NCBI RefSeq assembly: GCF_029871245.1
Contig: NZ_SSON01000080.1
Coordinates: 186,001-250,000, forward strand
DNA from: Pseudomonas sp. BN102
GTDB lineage: Bacteria; Pseudomonadota; Gammaproteobacteria; Pseudomonadales; Pseudomonadaceae
DNA: 64,000 bases
Reading direction: 5' to 3'
Shown here in pieces: positions 16,481-25,742 of the stretch; within the stretch, counting starts at the first letter, position 1, and the number at the start of each line of letters is the position of its first letter. The notes beneath the pieces are model-generated. The model made no database searches. It saw nothing but the letters and a program-made list of their open reading frames with translations, and was not told the DNA's origin. Made by a program: the position numbers and the translations under genes.

Positions 16481-17617
16481 ATGAGAACGACGATGAAACC
16501 ACGTGCCCGAGACCTCGGACTCCAGTTCGGCCAGCTGCAACCCGGCCGCCTCAACGCCATTACCGATGTACCCGGCGTGCGGGTCGGCCATTGCGATATA
16601 CGCGGCCGAACCGCCACTGGCCGCGATATCCAGACTGGCGTCACAGTGATCGAGCCGCGCCTCGGGTCCACCAACCAGCAGCCTTGCTTCGCCGGTGTGC
16701 ACATCCTCAACGGCAACGGCGATGCCACGGGTCTGGAGTGGATTCGCGAGGCAGGCCTGCTGACCAGCCCGATCGCCTTCACCAATACCCACAGCGTCGG
16801 TGTGGTGCGGGACGCCCTGATCGCCCTGGACCGCAAGGACCAGCCCGAAGACGGGCGGTTGTACTGGAACATGCCGGTGGTCCTGGAAACCTTCGACGGC
16901 CTGCTCAACGACATCAACGGTTTCCACGTCCAGCTCGAGCATGTGGCCGAGGCCCTGGACAACGCGGTCGACGGCCCGGTGGCCGAAGGCGCGGTGGGCG
17001 GCGGCTGTGGCATGATCTGCCATGAGTTCAAGGGCGGCATCGGCACCGCCTCCCGCCGCTTGGGCGAGGAACAGGGCGGCTGGACGGTGGGCGCCATCGT
17101 CCAGGCCAACCATGGTGTCCGCCAGGAATTGCGCGTCGACGGCTATCCGGTGGGCCGCTACATGGAGCAAGTGGATTCGCCGTTCCTCAGGGCGAGGCTG
17201 CCGCATCCGGGCATGGGCTCGATCGTCGTCTGCCTGGCCACCGATGCGCCGCTGCTGCCGCACCAGTGCACACGCCTCGCCCAGCGCGCCAGCATCGGCC
17301 TGGCCCGTACCGGCGGTGGCACCGAAGACCATAGCGGCGACATATTCGTCGCCTTCTCCACCGGTAACCAGCAGCTGCCGGCCCCCGCCTACGAGGCCAA
17401 GGGCGCGCCGACCTGCGACAACCTGCGCATGGTCAACAATGACCACATCAGCGAGTTGTTCCTCGCCGCCGCCGAAGCCGTGGAAGAGGCCATCATCAAC
17501 GCAATGCTGGCCTCCCCCACCACCGAGGGCAACGGCCACCGGGTGCCGGGACTGGATGTCGAGACCCTGACCCGTGCGCTGCACCAGGCCGGCTGGCCGG
17601 GCGCCAAGCCGGCATGA
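16481..17617 (+). CDS. P1-family (DmpA-like) self-processing aminopeptidase
   Basis: A 378-residue N-terminal-nucleophile hydrolase of the DmpA/BapA family. Characteristic segments are NAITDVPGVRVGHCDI, GLLTSPIAFTNTHSVG, GAVGGGCGMICHEFKGGIGT and GMGSIVVCLATDAPLLPHQ. By comparison with DmpA, self-cleavage is expected between Gly246 and Ser247, making Ser247 the N-terminal nucleophile of the small chain; this is inferred from the motif. Such enzymes remove N-terminal D-, L- or beta-amino acids. The start may instead be the ATG at 16493. It lies 27 nt behind the amine-binding protein gene, hinting at use of an imported amidated amine or peptide. Confidence 0.87.
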   Translation: MRTTMKPRARDLGLQFGQLQPGRLNAITDVPGVRVGHCDIRGRTATGRDIQTGVTVIEPRLGSTNQQPCFAGVHILNGNGDATGLEWIREAGLLTSPIAFTNTHSVGVVRDALIALDRKDQPEDGRLYWNMPVVLETFDGLLNDINGFHVQLEHVAEALDNAVDGPVAEGAVGGGCGMICHEFKGGIGTASRRLGEEQGGWTVGAIVQANHGVRQELRVDGYPVGRYMEQVDSPFLRARLPHPGMGSIVVCLATDAPLLPHQCTRLAQRASIGLARTGGGTEDHSGDIFVAFSTGNQQLPAPAYEAKGAPTCDNLRMVNNDHISELFLAAAEAVEEAIINAMLASPTTEGNGHRVPGLDVETLTRALHQAGWPGAKPA

Positions 17618-17650
17618 CGCACTAGCCGTTGCCAGGGAGCCTGGAGCCCC

Positions 17651-17705
17651 GTAGGAGCGAGCTTGCTCGCGAAATGAGCCCCTTCGCCAGCAAGCTGGCT
17701 CCTAC
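17651..17705. repeat. Pseudomonas REP doublet
   Basis: GTAGGAGCGAGCTTGCTCGC opens the element and CAGCAAGCTGGCTCCTAC closes it in inverted orientation 55 nt later, so the whole can fold into a long hairpin. This is the well known Pseudomonas REP sequence arranged as a REPIN-like pair. It lies between convergent genes. Confidence 0.85.
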
Positions 17706-17733
17706 AAAAGTTCCCTATGGGCCTTTGCGGGTA

Positions 17734-18531
17734 CTAGAGCTCCCCGTACAGCCGGTCGCTGACGAGCATGTGTCCCGGTACGTGGGTGATGTAGAGCTCG
17801 GGCTCGGCTTCGGCAAGAACCGCCTGGGGGGTGACGCCGCAGGCCCAGAACAGCGGGAATTCGTCTTCGGCCACCGGCACCGGGTCGCCATAGTCCGGCG
17901 CGGACAGGTCGCGGATGCCGATCAGCGCCGGGTCGCCGATATGCACTGGCGCGCCGTGGGTCATGGGGAAGCGCGCGGTGATCTCGATGGCGCGAACCGC
18001 GTCTGCCGCCTTCAGCGGACGCATGGACACCACCATCTTGCCCGCCAGGCGCCCGGCCGGACTGGTATCGATGGCGGTGCGGTACATGGCCACGTTGCGC
18101 CCCAGTTCGATATGACGCAACGGCACACCGGCATCCAGCAGTGCCTGCTCGAAGGAGAAGGAACAGCCGATGGCGAAGGCGACGAAATCGGCCTCCCAGA
18201 ATTCGCCTATGTCGGTCACTTCCTCGAAGCCCTGGCCGCGGCGGTGGACGCGGTAGCGCGGCAGGTCGCTGCGCACGTCGACATCGGTGCCGAGTTTCTC
18301 GAAGTACGGCGACCCGGGCTCGGTCACGTCGAGCAGCGGGCAGGACCTGGGGTTGAGCACGCAGAAGCGCAGGAACTCGTCCGCCCAGGACTTCTGCAGG
18401 ATCACCAGGTTGGCCTGCAGGTGGCGCTGGCCGAGGCCGCTGGTGTGGCCGTCGTAGCCGCCACGGCGGATCAGCCGGCGCAGCTCACGGGGGGCGAGTT
18501 TGGCGAGTTCGTGCAGGTCTTGTTTGCTCAT
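17734..18531 (-). CDS. DUF1445 / D-glutamate cyclase-like protein (YcsI type)
   Basis: A 265-residue cytosolic protein matching the DUF1445 family (YcsI, often named putative hydro-lyase): ARNVAMYRT-type core [59 protein letters not shown] and [14 protein letters not shown]. In Bacillus subtilis ycsI sits beside ycsF-kipI-kipA, the homologues of pxpA-B-C found here 2.7 kb away. Mammalian D-glutamate cyclase contains a homologous domain, so conversion between D-glutamate and 5-oxo-D-proline is a reasonable but unproven role. It is downstream of the LysR gene on the same strand with a 96-nt gap. Confidence 0.83.
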   Translation of the reverse strand: MSKQDLHELAKLAPRELRRLIRRGGYDGHTSGLGQRHLQANLVILQKSWADEFLRFCVLNPRSCPLLDVTEPGSPYFEKLGTDVDVRSDLPRYRVHRRGQGFEEVTDIGEFWEADFVAFAIGCSFSFEQALLDAGVPLRHIELGRNVAMYRTAIDTSPAGRLAGKMVVSMRPLKAADAVRAIEITARFPMTHGAPVHIGDPALIGIRDLSAPDYGDPVPVAEDEFPLFWACGVTPQAVLAEAEPELYITHVPGHMLVSDRLYGEL

Positions 18532-18627
18532 GGGCCGGCTCCGTTGGGGACTGGCCGATCTTTTAGTCAGCCGGCCGGCCCGGCGTCCAACAAGAATTTT
18601 CCGGGGGCGGCCATCGGGAAAAGTGAA

Positions 18628-19581
18628 TCAGAGGGAACGCAGGCGCCCCTCGCCCTTCTTCAGCGGGGCCTGGACGAAGCGTTCCTTGCCGACGTTGCAA
18701 GCATAGTGCGTCACCACCGCCTTGCTCACCTCCACCACCTCATCCACCAGTTCCAGCCCGGTTCCACCGCGCCAGGACACCACCAGCGGCAGACTCGGTG
18801 GCGGCGGGCCGATGTGCAGTATGGTCAGTTCGCCACGCTCCAGCTCCTGGCTCACCAGGGCCGGCGGCAAGGCGCCGATGCCGAAGCCGTCGCGCAGCAG
18901 GCGGGTCATGGCCGCCACCGAGTTCACGCAGCTCAGGCGCGGCGCCGCCACGCCGTTGGCATGCAGCAGGCTCAATACATCCTGGTGCGGCCGCGAGTGC
19001 TTGGAGAAGGTCACCACCCGCTCGCTGGCCAGCTCGGCCAGGGTGGCGTAGTCGCGGTGGTAGATGGAACCGGTGGACACTATCCAGCACAGCGGATAGC
19101 TGCCCAGCTCCAGGTTGAGCACCGACTCGTGGCGCAGCGGGTCGGTCTGGAAGATCAGGTCCAGGTAGCCCTTCTGCAACTGCTCGGACAGGTTGCGCGC
19201 GGTGTCGGCCATCAGCTCGATCTCCACCGCCGGGAACAGCTCCATCACCCTGGCGACCAGCGGGCTGAGCCAGGTATGGATCACGGTATCCATGGCGCCG
19301 ATGCGGATGCGCCCCTGGGTGGTGGCGCTGGTATCGATGGACTGCTTGAGAGCGTGCATGGTGTCCATCATCTGCTCGGCGTATTCCAGCACCTTGTGCC
19401 CTTCGGGCGTCAGGGTCACGCCTCGGGAGTCGCGCACGAACAGTTTCACGCCCAGCTCGTCTTCCAGCACGGCGATGCGGCTGGAGATGGACGCCTGGGT
19501 ACTGAACAGCTTCTCGGCGGTCAGGCGGAAGCTTTTCAGGCGGGCGACCCAGACGAAGGTTTCAAGGAACTTCAGGTTCAT
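18628..19581 (-). CDS. LysR-family transcriptional regulator
   Basis: A 317-residue LTTR: N-terminal winged helix (FRLTAEKLFSTQASISSRIA, LEDELGVKLFVRDSRGVTLT) and a C-terminal effector-binding domain. A longer ATG at 19608 exists, but the start at 19581 begins at the family-typical MNLKFLETFVWVA and has GGA about 9 nt upstream. It is divergent from the MFS gene at 19877 and upstream of the DUF1445 gene, so it is the likely regulator of the 5-oxoproline locus, with 5-oxoproline or a relative as possible inducer (inference). Confidence 0.87.
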   Translation of the reverse strand: MNLKFLETFVWVARLKSFRLTAEKLFSTQASISSRIAVLEDELGVKLFVRDSRGVTLTPEGHKVLEYAEQMMDTMHALKQSIDTSATTQGRIRIGAMDTVIHTWLSPLVARVMELFPAVEIELMADTARNLSEQLQKGYLDLIFQTDPLRHESVLNLELGSYPLCWIVSTGSIYHRDYATLAELASERVVTFSKHSRPHQDVLSLLHANGVAAPRLSCVNSVAAMTRLLRDGFGIGALPPALVSQELERGELTILHIGPPPPSLPLVVSWRGGTGLELVDEVVEVSKAVVTHYACNVGKERFVQAPLKKGEGRLRSL

Positions 19582-19876
19582 GGCGGTTTCCAGCGAGCAA
19601 GGGGCCAAGCAGTGCGAAGGTGGAAAGATACAGTAGATTCAAGCACTTCCTGTGCCAGCCAGCCCAGGCGAACGACGAACGCCGTATCCGCCGGGCCGCG
19701 CATCGTCGTTCCCGGCAACTGCATCCGGGTATCGGAATTTCTTATCTCCCGCGGCCGTTTTAATTAGTTGGACGCACTCGCCAGCCCCGCTCAAGAATCC
19801 GGCCACAGGCTGCGGGCACCGACTCCGCATCCACCGAATGCTCATACAACGCCAAGAACAGCGATCGGAGAACCCC

Positions 19877-21160
19877 ATGGAAAAACACGCGACCCAAGCG
19901 GGCGGCCTGGATCTGGACCAGGGCGGCCATTTCGGCTGGTACCGGGCCCTGAACAAACAGGAACGACGGACCTTCTGGAGCTGCAAGATAGGCTACGGCC
20001 TGGACGGCATGGACACCCAGATGCTCAGCTTCGTCATCCCGACCCTGATCGCCATCTGGGGCATTTCCACGGGCGAGGCAGGCTTCATCCACACCCTCAC
20101 CCTGATCGCCTCCGCCGCTGGCGGCTGGATCGCCGGCATCCTCTCCGACCGCATCGGCCGCGTCCTGACCCTGCAGCTGACGGTGCTCTGGTTCGCCTTC
20201 TTCACCTTCCTCTGCGGCCTTGCGCAGAACTATGAGCAACTGCTGATCGCGCGCACCCTGATGGGCTTCGGCTTCGGCGGCGAATGGACCGCCGGCGCGG
20301 TACTGATCGGCGAAGTGATCAAGGCCAAGGATCGCGGCAAGGCCGTGGGCCTGGTGCAGTCCGGCTGGGCCATTGGCTGGGGCATGACCGCCATCCTCTA
20401 CGCCCTGATGTTCAGCCTGCTGCCGCCGGAAGACGCCTGGCGCGCACTGTTCCTGCTAGGCCTGCTGCCCGCCCTGTTCGTCATGGTGGTGCGCCGCCTG
20501 GTGAAGGAACCGGAAATCTACAAGGAAGCGCAGAAGCACAACCAGGGTGCGGAGCACGTCAGCTTCTACGAGATCTTCGCCCCCGGCATGCTCAGTATCA
20601 CCCTGCGCGCCTCCTTGCTGACCACTGGCGCCCTGGGTGGCTACTACGCCATCACCTCCTGGCTGCCGACCTTCCTCAAGACCGAGCGCGGCCTGACTGT
20701 CCTGGGCACCGGCGGTTACCTGGCGATGGTCATCCTCGGTTCCTATGTCGGCTACGTGATCAGCGCCTTCCTCACCGACCTGATCGGCCGCAAGAAGAAC
20801 TTCATCCTCTTCGCCGTCGGCTCGTTCGTCGTGGTCCTGCTTTACACGCAACTGCCGGTGAGCAACGGCGCCATGCTCTGGCTGGGCTTCCCCCTGGGCT
20901 TCTTCGCCTCGGGCATCTTCAGCGGCATGGGCTCCTTCCTCACCGAACTCTTCCCCACCCGCATCCGTGGTTCGGGCCAGGGCTTCTGCTACAACTCCGG
21001 CCGCGCCATCGCCGCGCTGTTCCCGATGCTGATCGGCATGATCAGCGAGCATGTCCCGCTGAGCCTGGGCATTGGCGGATTCGCCGCGGTGTCCTACGGG
21101 GTGGTGATCCTCGCCGCCCTCAGCCTGCCGGAAACCCGCGGCAAGCAACTCGAGATCTGA
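19877..21160 (+). CDS. MFS metabolite:H+ symporter
   Basis: A 427-residue transporter with 12 predicted membrane helices. The MFS signature between helices 2 and 3 is [14 protein letters not shown], and the second-half counterpart is [13 protein letters not shown]. Sequences such as [19 protein letters not shown] resemble the carboxylate/sialate/shikimate symporter branch. GGAG at 19867-19870 fixes the start. The upstream in-frame extension to 19652 has no ribosome site and would precede a normal MFS N-terminus. It is the first gene before pxpABC, so 5-oxoproline or a related acid is a sensible substrate guess. Confidence 0.86.
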   Translation: MEKHATQAGGLDLDQGGHFGWYRALNKQERRTFWSCKIGYGLDGMDTQMLSFVIPTLIAIWGISTGEAGFIHTLTLIASAAGGWIAGILSDRIGRVLTLQLTVLWFAFFTFLCGLAQNYEQLLIARTLMGFGFGGEWTAGAVLIGEVIKAKDRGKAVGLVQSGWAIGWGMTAILYALMFSLLPPEDAWRALFLLGLLPALFVMVVRRLVKEPEIYKEAQKHNQGAEHVSFYEIFAPGMLSITLRASLLTTGALGGYYAITSWLPTFLKTERGLTVLGTGGYLAMVILGSYVGYVISAFLTDLIGRKKNFILFAVGSFVVVLLYTQLPVSNGAMLWLGFPLGFFASGIFSGMGSFLTELFPTRIRGSGQGFCYNSGRAIAALFPMLIGMISEHVPLSLGIGGFAAVSYGVVILAALSLPETRGKQLEI

Positions 21161-21273
21161 CCGGCCCTTCCCCCTGCTCCCCTCTGGCGGCCAGTGTATT
21201 GGCCGCCGACGGGACGGGTTTGCCGCCACGAAAACCTCCCGCCCCGGACGGGCCCGCACCTGAAGGACTGACC

Positions 21274-22017
21274 ATGAGCAGCCTGCTGTTGAATTGCGAT
21301 ATCGGTGAAAGCTTCGGCGCCTGGACCATGGGCCTGGATGCCGAGGTGATGCCGCTGATCGACTGCGCCAACATCGCCTGCGGCTTCCACGCCGGCGACC
21401 CCGGTACCATGCGCCGCACCATCGCCCTGGCGGTGCAGCACCGCGTAAGAATCGGCGCTCACCCCGGCTACCCCGACCTGGTGGGCTTCGGCCGCCGATC
21501 CCTGGCCTGCTCGCCGGCCGAGGTAGAAGACCTGATGCTCTACCAACTCGGCGCCCTCGACGGCCTCTGCCGCGCCCAAGGGGCTCGCGTCAGCTACGTA
21601 AAGCCCCACGGCGCGCTGTACCAGGACATGATGCGCGACCCGGCCATACTCGCCGCCGTGATGCGCGCCGTGGCCGCCTATGACGCACAACTGCCGCTGA
21701 TGCTGATGAGTACCCGCGACAACAGTGCGGCCCAGGCCATCGGTGACGAACAGGGCGTGACCCTGTGGTTCGAGGCTTTCGCCGACCGCGCCTATGACGG
21801 TGACGGCTACCTGGTGTCGCGCAGCCTGCCCGGTGCGGTGCACCACGACCCCGAGCAGGTGGTGGCTCAGGCCCTCACCCTGGCCCGCGGTGAGCCGCTC
21901 CTGGCCAGCGACGGCAGCGACCTGCCGCTGAAGGCACATACCCTCTGCGTACACGGCGACAACCCCGGCTCGGTAGCCGCTGTCAAACGCATACGTGAAG
22001 CGCTGGAGGCCCAATGA
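21274..22017 (+). CDS. pxpA: 5-oxoprolinase subunit A (LamB/YcsF family)
   Basis: A 247-residue protein of the LamB/YcsF family, starting [16 protein letters not shown] and containing [49 protein letters not shown] and [15 protein letters not shown]. With PxpB and PxpC it forms the ATP-dependent 5-oxoprolinase that opens 5-oxo-L-proline to glutamate, disposing of this spontaneous glutamine product. GAAGGAC precedes the ATG. It overlaps pxpB by 4 nt (ATGA). Confidence 0.93.
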   Translation: MSSLLLNCDIGESFGAWTMGLDAEVMPLIDCANIACGFHAGDPGTMRRTIALAVQHRVRIGAHPGYPDLVGFGRRSLACSPAEVEDLMLYQLGALDGLCRAQGARVSYVKPHGALYQDMMRDPAILAAVMRAVAAYDAQLPLMLMSTRDNSAAQAIGDEQGVTLWFEAFADRAYDGDGYLVSRSLPGAVHHDPEQVVAQALTLARGEPLLASDGSDLPLKAHTLCVHGDNPGSVAAVKRIREALEAQ

Positions 22018-22727
22018 GCACCCCGCAACTGCGCATCGAAGTCGCGGCTATCGACGCCTTCATCCTGCGCCTGTTCGAGCGCATCGACGAAGCCAACATG
22101 CCCTGGCTGCTGGCCGCCGGCTCCCGCCTGCGCGAGGCCTTCGGCCCCGCCCTGGTGGACCTGGTGCCTTCGTACACCACCCTGCTGCTGCATTACGACA
22201 TGCAACAGCTGGACCCGCGCCGGGCCCGCGAGCTGATCGTCAGCACCCTCACCGACCTCAGCCCGGAAACCCGCGCCGGCGGCCGTAGCCACAGCATCCC
22301 CACCTGGTACGACCCACGCGTGGGCCCGGACCTGGAGCCCCTGGCCCGGCGCAAGAACATGAGTGTGGCGGAGCTGGTGCAACGCCACAGCCAGCGGGAA
22401 TACCAGGTGTTCGCCCTGGGCTTCACCCCAGGTTTCGCCTTCATGGGGCTGGTGGAGGAGGCCCTCGCGGCGCCGCGCCTGACCACCCCGCGCAAACGCA
22501 TCGCCCCTGGCAGCGTCGGTATCGCCGAGCGCCAGACGGCGGTCTACCCGGTGGAAAGCCCCGGCGGCTGGAACCTGCTGGGGCGCACGCCGGTGCGCCT
22601 GTTTGACCTCGGCCTGGATGGCTACAGCCTGCTGCAGGCCGGCGACCGGGTGCGCTTCGAGCCCATCGACCACGCCGAATTCATCCGCCTGGGCGGCGAC
22701 GACACGCCGCTGGAGACCCTGCCATGA
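22014..22727 (+). CDS. pxpB: 5-oxoprolinase subunit B (KipI-like)
   Basis: A 237-residue carboxyltransferase-domain subunit 1 protein. Family landmarks are [15 protein letters not shown], the [15 protein letters not shown] loop, and [19 protein letters not shown] followed by [18 protein letters not shown]. In Bacillus the homologue KipI was first described as a sporulation-kinase inhibitor, but the conserved biochemical role is 5-oxoprolinase. It overlaps pxpA and pxpC by 4 nt each. Confidence 0.93.
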   Translation: MSTPQLRIEVAAIDAFILRLFERIDEANMPWLLAAGSRLREAFGPALVDLVPSYTTLLLHYDMQQLDPRRARELIVSTLTDLSPETRAGGRSHSIPTWYDPRVGPDLEPLARRKNMSVAELVQRHSQREYQVFALGFTPGFAFMGLVEEALAAPRLTTPRKRIAPGSVGIAERQTAVYPVESPGGWNLLGRTPVRLFDLGLDGYSLLQAGDRVRFEPIDHAEFIRLGGDDTPLETLP

Positions 22728-23641
22728 GCCTGCGTATCGACCGCAGCACGCCCTTTATCCTCCTCCAGGACCAGGGCCGCTTCGGCTGCCGCCACTTGGG
22801 CGTGACCCAAGGTGGTGCCCTGGACTGGGTGTCCATGCGCTGGGCCAACTGGATGCTGGGCAACCACCCGGATGCGGCGGTGGTGGAAATCAGCCTCGGC
22901 GGCCTCACCCTGACCTGCCAGCGGGACGGCGCCCTGGCGATCGCCGGCGCCGACCTGGGCGCCAGCCTCGACGGCCAGCCGCTGCCGGCCTGGGGCGCCT
23001 TCCAGGTACGCGCCGGGCAGTGCCTGGCCTTCTCCCATCCACGCCAGGGCACCCGTGCCTACCTGGCAGCCCCCGGCGGGTTCCTCGGCGAACGTCAGCT
23101 CGGCAGCCTGTCGACGGTGGCCAGGGAAGAACTCGGCGGGCTGCACGCCAATGGCAAGGCCCTGGCCAGTGGCGACCAGCTGCGCTGGCAGGGCGAAGCC
23201 GGCTCGATACGCGACGTACCTCGGACGGCGATACCCGACCTGGGCGGCGAAGCCCGCCTGGAACTGATCATGGGCGCCCAGGCCGGCGACTTCTCCGGCC
23301 AGAGCCTGTTCGACGCCTTCAACAGCCCCTGGACCGTGGACACCCGCGCCGACCGCATGGGCGTGCGCCTGCTCGGGCCGGTACTGGAATGCAAGCGCCA
23401 GTCGATGATCTCCGAGGGCATCGCCCTCGGCGCCGTGCAGGTGCCGCCGGACGGCCAGCCCATCGCCCTGCTCAACGACCGCCAGACCATCGGCGGCTAC
23501 CCGCGCCTCGGCGCCCTGACTCCCCTGGCCGTCGCCCGCCTGGCCCAATGCCTGCCCGGCGCCAGCCTGCGTCTGGTGCCGACAGTGCAGGAGGCGGCGC
23601 ATCAGGTTCATCGGCAGGCAGTGGCCAACTGGTGGGGGTGA
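22724..23641 (+). CDS. pxpC: 5-oxoprolinase subunit C (KipA-like)
   Basis: A 305-residue carboxyltransferase-domain subunit 2 protein: LLQDQGRFGCRHLGVTQGGA, NWMLGNHPDAAVVEISLGG, GTRAYLAAPGGFLGERQLGS, NSPWTVDTRADRMGVRL and LLNDRQTIGGYPRLGAL are conserved KipA features. It pairs with PxpB to form the catalytic carboxyltransferase-like half of 5-oxoprolinase and ends the operon. A REP-like hairpin follows at 23659-23688. Confidence 0.93.
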   Translation: MSLRIDRSTPFILLQDQGRFGCRHLGVTQGGALDWVSMRWANWMLGNHPDAAVVEISLGGLTLTCQRDGALAIAGADLGASLDGQPLPAWGAFQVRAGQCLAFSHPRQGTRAYLAAPGGFLGERQLGSLSTVAREELGGLHANGKALASGDQLRWQGEAGSIRDVPRTAIPDLGGEARLELIMGAQAGDFSGQSLFDAFNSPWTVDTRADRMGVRLLGPVLECKRQSMISEGIALGAVQVPPDGQPIALLNDRQTIGGYPRLGALTPLAVARLAQCLPGASLRLVPTVQEAAHQVHRQAVANWWG

Positions 23642-23658
23642 TTGGGGGCGGCGGTTCC

Positions 23659-23688
23659 CTGCAGGGGCGAATTCATTCACCCCTACAG
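23659..23688. repeat. REP-like hairpin GAATTCATTC
   Basis: CTGCAGGGGCGAAT and ATTCACCCCTACAG flank TC at the centre, giving an imperfect palindrome of 30 nt. It belongs to the same family as the elements at 24486-24583, 31231-31325, 43466-43489, 48094-48121, 51821-51848 and 51980-52004. Confidence 0.7.
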
Positions 23689-23752
23689 GACCAAAGCCTA
23701 TTCCGGCCAAAGGGTTTACCATTGCGCCCTTTCCCCCTTTGCGACCCTCCCC

Positions 23753-24463
23753 ATGACCGAACCAATCCGCTTGTCCAAACGCGTTATCGAACTGACCGGC
23801 TGCTCGCGCCGGGAGGCGGAGCTGTATATCGAGGGCGGCTGGGTGACGGTCGATGGCGAGGTCATGGAGCAGCCCCAGTTCAAGGTGGAGGACCAGGTCG
23901 TGGCGCTGCTGCCCGGCGCGACGCCCGACCCGCTGGAGCCGATGACGCTGTTGCTGAACCAGCCGGCCGGCCTGAGCTTCGAGGCGGCCCAACAGCTGCT
24001 GACGCCGACCAGCCGCTGGCCGGACGACCGTGCCGAGGTGCGCGCGCTGCGCAGCCACTTCTCCCGCCTGACCACCACCCTGCCCCTGCAGCCCAGGGCC
24101 AGCGGCCTGCTGGTGCTGACCCAGGACTGGCGCACCCTGCGCAAGCTGAACGAAGACGCCGCCAAGCTCGAGCAGGAGTACGTGGTCGAGGTCTCCGGCG
24201 AGATGGCGCCGGACGGCCTGGAACGTCTCAAGCGCGGCATCAAGTCAAAGGGTGAGGAGCTGCCGAAGGTCAAGGCCAGCTGGCAGAACGAAACCCACCT
24301 GCGCTTCGCCCTGAAGAACCCCCGGCCGGGGGGGATTGCCGCCCTCTGCGCCGCCGTCGGCCTGCATGTCGTCGGCATGAAGCGCATCCGCATCGGCGGC
24401 GTGCCGATGGGCAAGGTACCCGTCGGGCAGTGGCGTTACCTGCCGCCGGGCGAGCGGTTCTGA
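23753..24463 (+). CDS. S4-domain pseudouridine synthase-like protein, catalytic Asp replaced
   Basis: A 236-residue protein with an N-terminal S4 RNA-binding domain (IRLSKRVIELTGCSRREAEL, GGWVTVDGEVMEQPQFKV) and an RsuA/RluF-like fold after it (TLLLNQPAGLSFE, SGLLVLTQDWRTLRKLNEDA, LEQEYVVEVSGEM, GIAALCAAVGLHVVGMKRIR). In active RsuA-family enzymes motif II reads RLDxxxSGL with the catalytic Asp; here the segment is LQPRASGL, placing Gln113 at the Asp position. It may therefore bind RNA without isomerising uridine, or be a degenerate paralogue. The start at 23753 is the first Met matching family N-termini. Confidence 0.8.
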   Translation: MTEPIRLSKRVIELTGCSRREAELYIEGGWVTVDGEVMEQPQFKVEDQVVALLPGATPDPLEPMTLLLNQPAGLSFEAAQQLLTPTSRWPDDRAEVRALRSHFSRLTTTLPLQPRASGLLVLTQDWRTLRKLNEDAAKLEQEYVVEVSGEMAPDGLERLKRGIKSKGEELPKVKASWQNETHLRFALKNPRPGGIAALCAAVGLHVVGMKRIRIGGVPMGKVPVGQWRYLPPGERF

Positions 24464-24485
24464 CGCCGTCGGGCTGCGCTCTGCC

Positions 24486-24583
24486 TGTAGGGACGAATTC
24501 ATTCGCCAAGGGCTGCAAAGCAGCCCCCTGGAACTTCGCTTGGCAGACCTTCGGCCTGCTTGGCGACTAAAGTCGCCCCTACA
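24486..24583. repeat. 98-bp REP-doublet element, copy 1
   Basis: A 25-nt arm beginning TGTAGGGACGAATTC is repeated in inverted form at the far end (finishing GTCGCCCCTACA), with the internal segment GGCAGACCTTCGGCCTGCTT before the right arm. A second copy with the same arms and interior is at 31231-31325. Confidence 0.8.
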
Positions 24584-24598
24584 TGGAAACGGGTTCGC

Positions 24599-25495
24599 TC
24601 AGGCGAACGCCTCGGGAAACTCCTCCCGCAAGGCCCCCGAAATCCACTCCAGGAACCACTCCACATCCGCCGATGCCGGGCCCGGCGGCGTCAGCAGCTG
24701 GTAGCTTTCCAGCGGTACGTCCACATCGATCGCCCGCACCAGTCGCCCTTCCTCCAGCTCCTGCCTGACCAGCACCTCGTTGGCCAGGGCGATGCCGCGG
24801 CCGCTTTCGGCCAGGGACAAGGCGTAGTCGTTGCTGAGGTAGAGCACATCGGAGCTGACCTGCACCTCCAGGCCGATGCTGGCGAACCAGAGGTTCCACC
24901 ATTCGCTGTCGTAGTGGATCAGGTCGTGGCGGGCCAGGTCTTCCGGACGCTGGATGGGGCCGGTGCGGGCCAGGTAGTCGGGCGAGCACACCGGGAAGAC
25001 CCGGGGCTGCATCAAGGTGGCGTGGGTGCCGATGTACTGGCCGGGCATGCCGTAGACGATGCCGAGGTCCGCGCTCTTGCCATCCACCTCGGTGAAAGTG
25101 GAGTTGGGCTCGATGGCGATCTTCAGTCCTGGCCGCATGCGGCTGACCGCCTCCAGCTTGGGCGTCAGCCAGCGCTTGGCGAAGGCCGGCACGGCGAGGA
25201 TCTTCAACCAGCGCACCGTGCCCTGCCGCGCCACTTCATTGCCGGCGTCGGCGATCTGCGCCAGGGCCGAGCTGATCTTCGCGTAGTACTGGCGCCCGGT
25301 CGGGGTGAGTTCCACCCCCCGCGGGGTACGGTCGAACAGTTTCACCCCCAGCCACTCCTCCAGCAGCTTCACGTGGCGGCCTATGGCCGGTTGGGTCACG
25401 TGCAAGGCCTTGGAGGCGGCGACGTAGCTGCCGAGCTGGGCGGCGGCCTCGAAGGCGCGCACGGCATTGAGGGGCGGCAAACGGCGGATGGACAT
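24599..25495 (-). CDS. LysR-family regulator, GcvA type
   Basis: A 298-residue LTTR resembling GcvA: RRLPPLNAVRAFEAAAQLGS, ALHVTQPAIGRHVKLLEEWL, GVKLFDRTPRGVELTPTGRQ, then a PBP2-type effector domain. The ATG at 25495 is preferred over 25537 because it aligns with the GcvA-like N-terminus and has an AGG about 10 nt upstream. It is divergent from the polyamine-type ABC operon beginning at 25743, and a perfect 8-bp inverted repeat (25523-25548) lies just upstream of its start. Regulation of that operon and of itself is inferred. Confidence 0.86.
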   Translation of the reverse strand: MSIRRLPPLNAVRAFEAAAQLGSYVAASKALHVTQPAIGRHVKLLEEWLGVKLFDRTPRGVELTPTGRQYYAKISSALAQIADAGNEVARQGTVRWLKILAVPAFAKRWLTPKLEAVSRMRPGLKIAIEPNSTFTEVDGKSADLGIVYGMPGQYIGTHATLMQPRVFPVCSPDYLARTGPIQRPEDLARHDLIHYDSEWWNLWFASIGLEVQVSSDVLYLSNDYALSLAESGRGIALANEVLVRQELEEGRLVRAIDVDVPLESYQLLTPPGPASADVEWFLEWISGALREEFPEAFA

Positions 25496-25522
25496 GAAGG
25501 CGCGGACCTTTCTGGCTGTTAG

Positions 25523-25548
25523 TTTTCTTAATACCACATGTAAGAAAA
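25523..25548. promoter_or_regulatory. inverted repeat, candidate LysR operator
   Basis: TTTTCTTA (25523-25530) and TAAGAAAA (25541-25548) are perfect inverted copies separated by 10 nt. The repeat starts 27 nt upstream of the LysR start codon, in an AT-rich patch of an otherwise GC-rich sequence, and fits the dyad (T-N11-A core) expected of LTTR sites between divergent genes. Confidence 0.5.
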
Positions 25549-25742
25549 TTGAGCTTTATAGGCCGCATGCCCTGCCAGATGATCGGTCCCGAGCACGAAG
25601 AACAACAACCTCCCGATCAACTCCCTGTTTACGCCCCGGCCCATTGCCGGGACTGCCTAAAACAACAATCGAAAGCCCGTGGGCCAAGGCCCTGCCGCCA
25701 GAACACGCGGCCGCCCAACCACGGGGAACAGGAGAAGCAGTG

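Noticed and set aside
17629-19767. 712-codon plus-strand frame opposite the DUF1445 and LysR genes
   Set aside because: Antisense to two genes with clear family motifs; no ribosome site or homology of its own.
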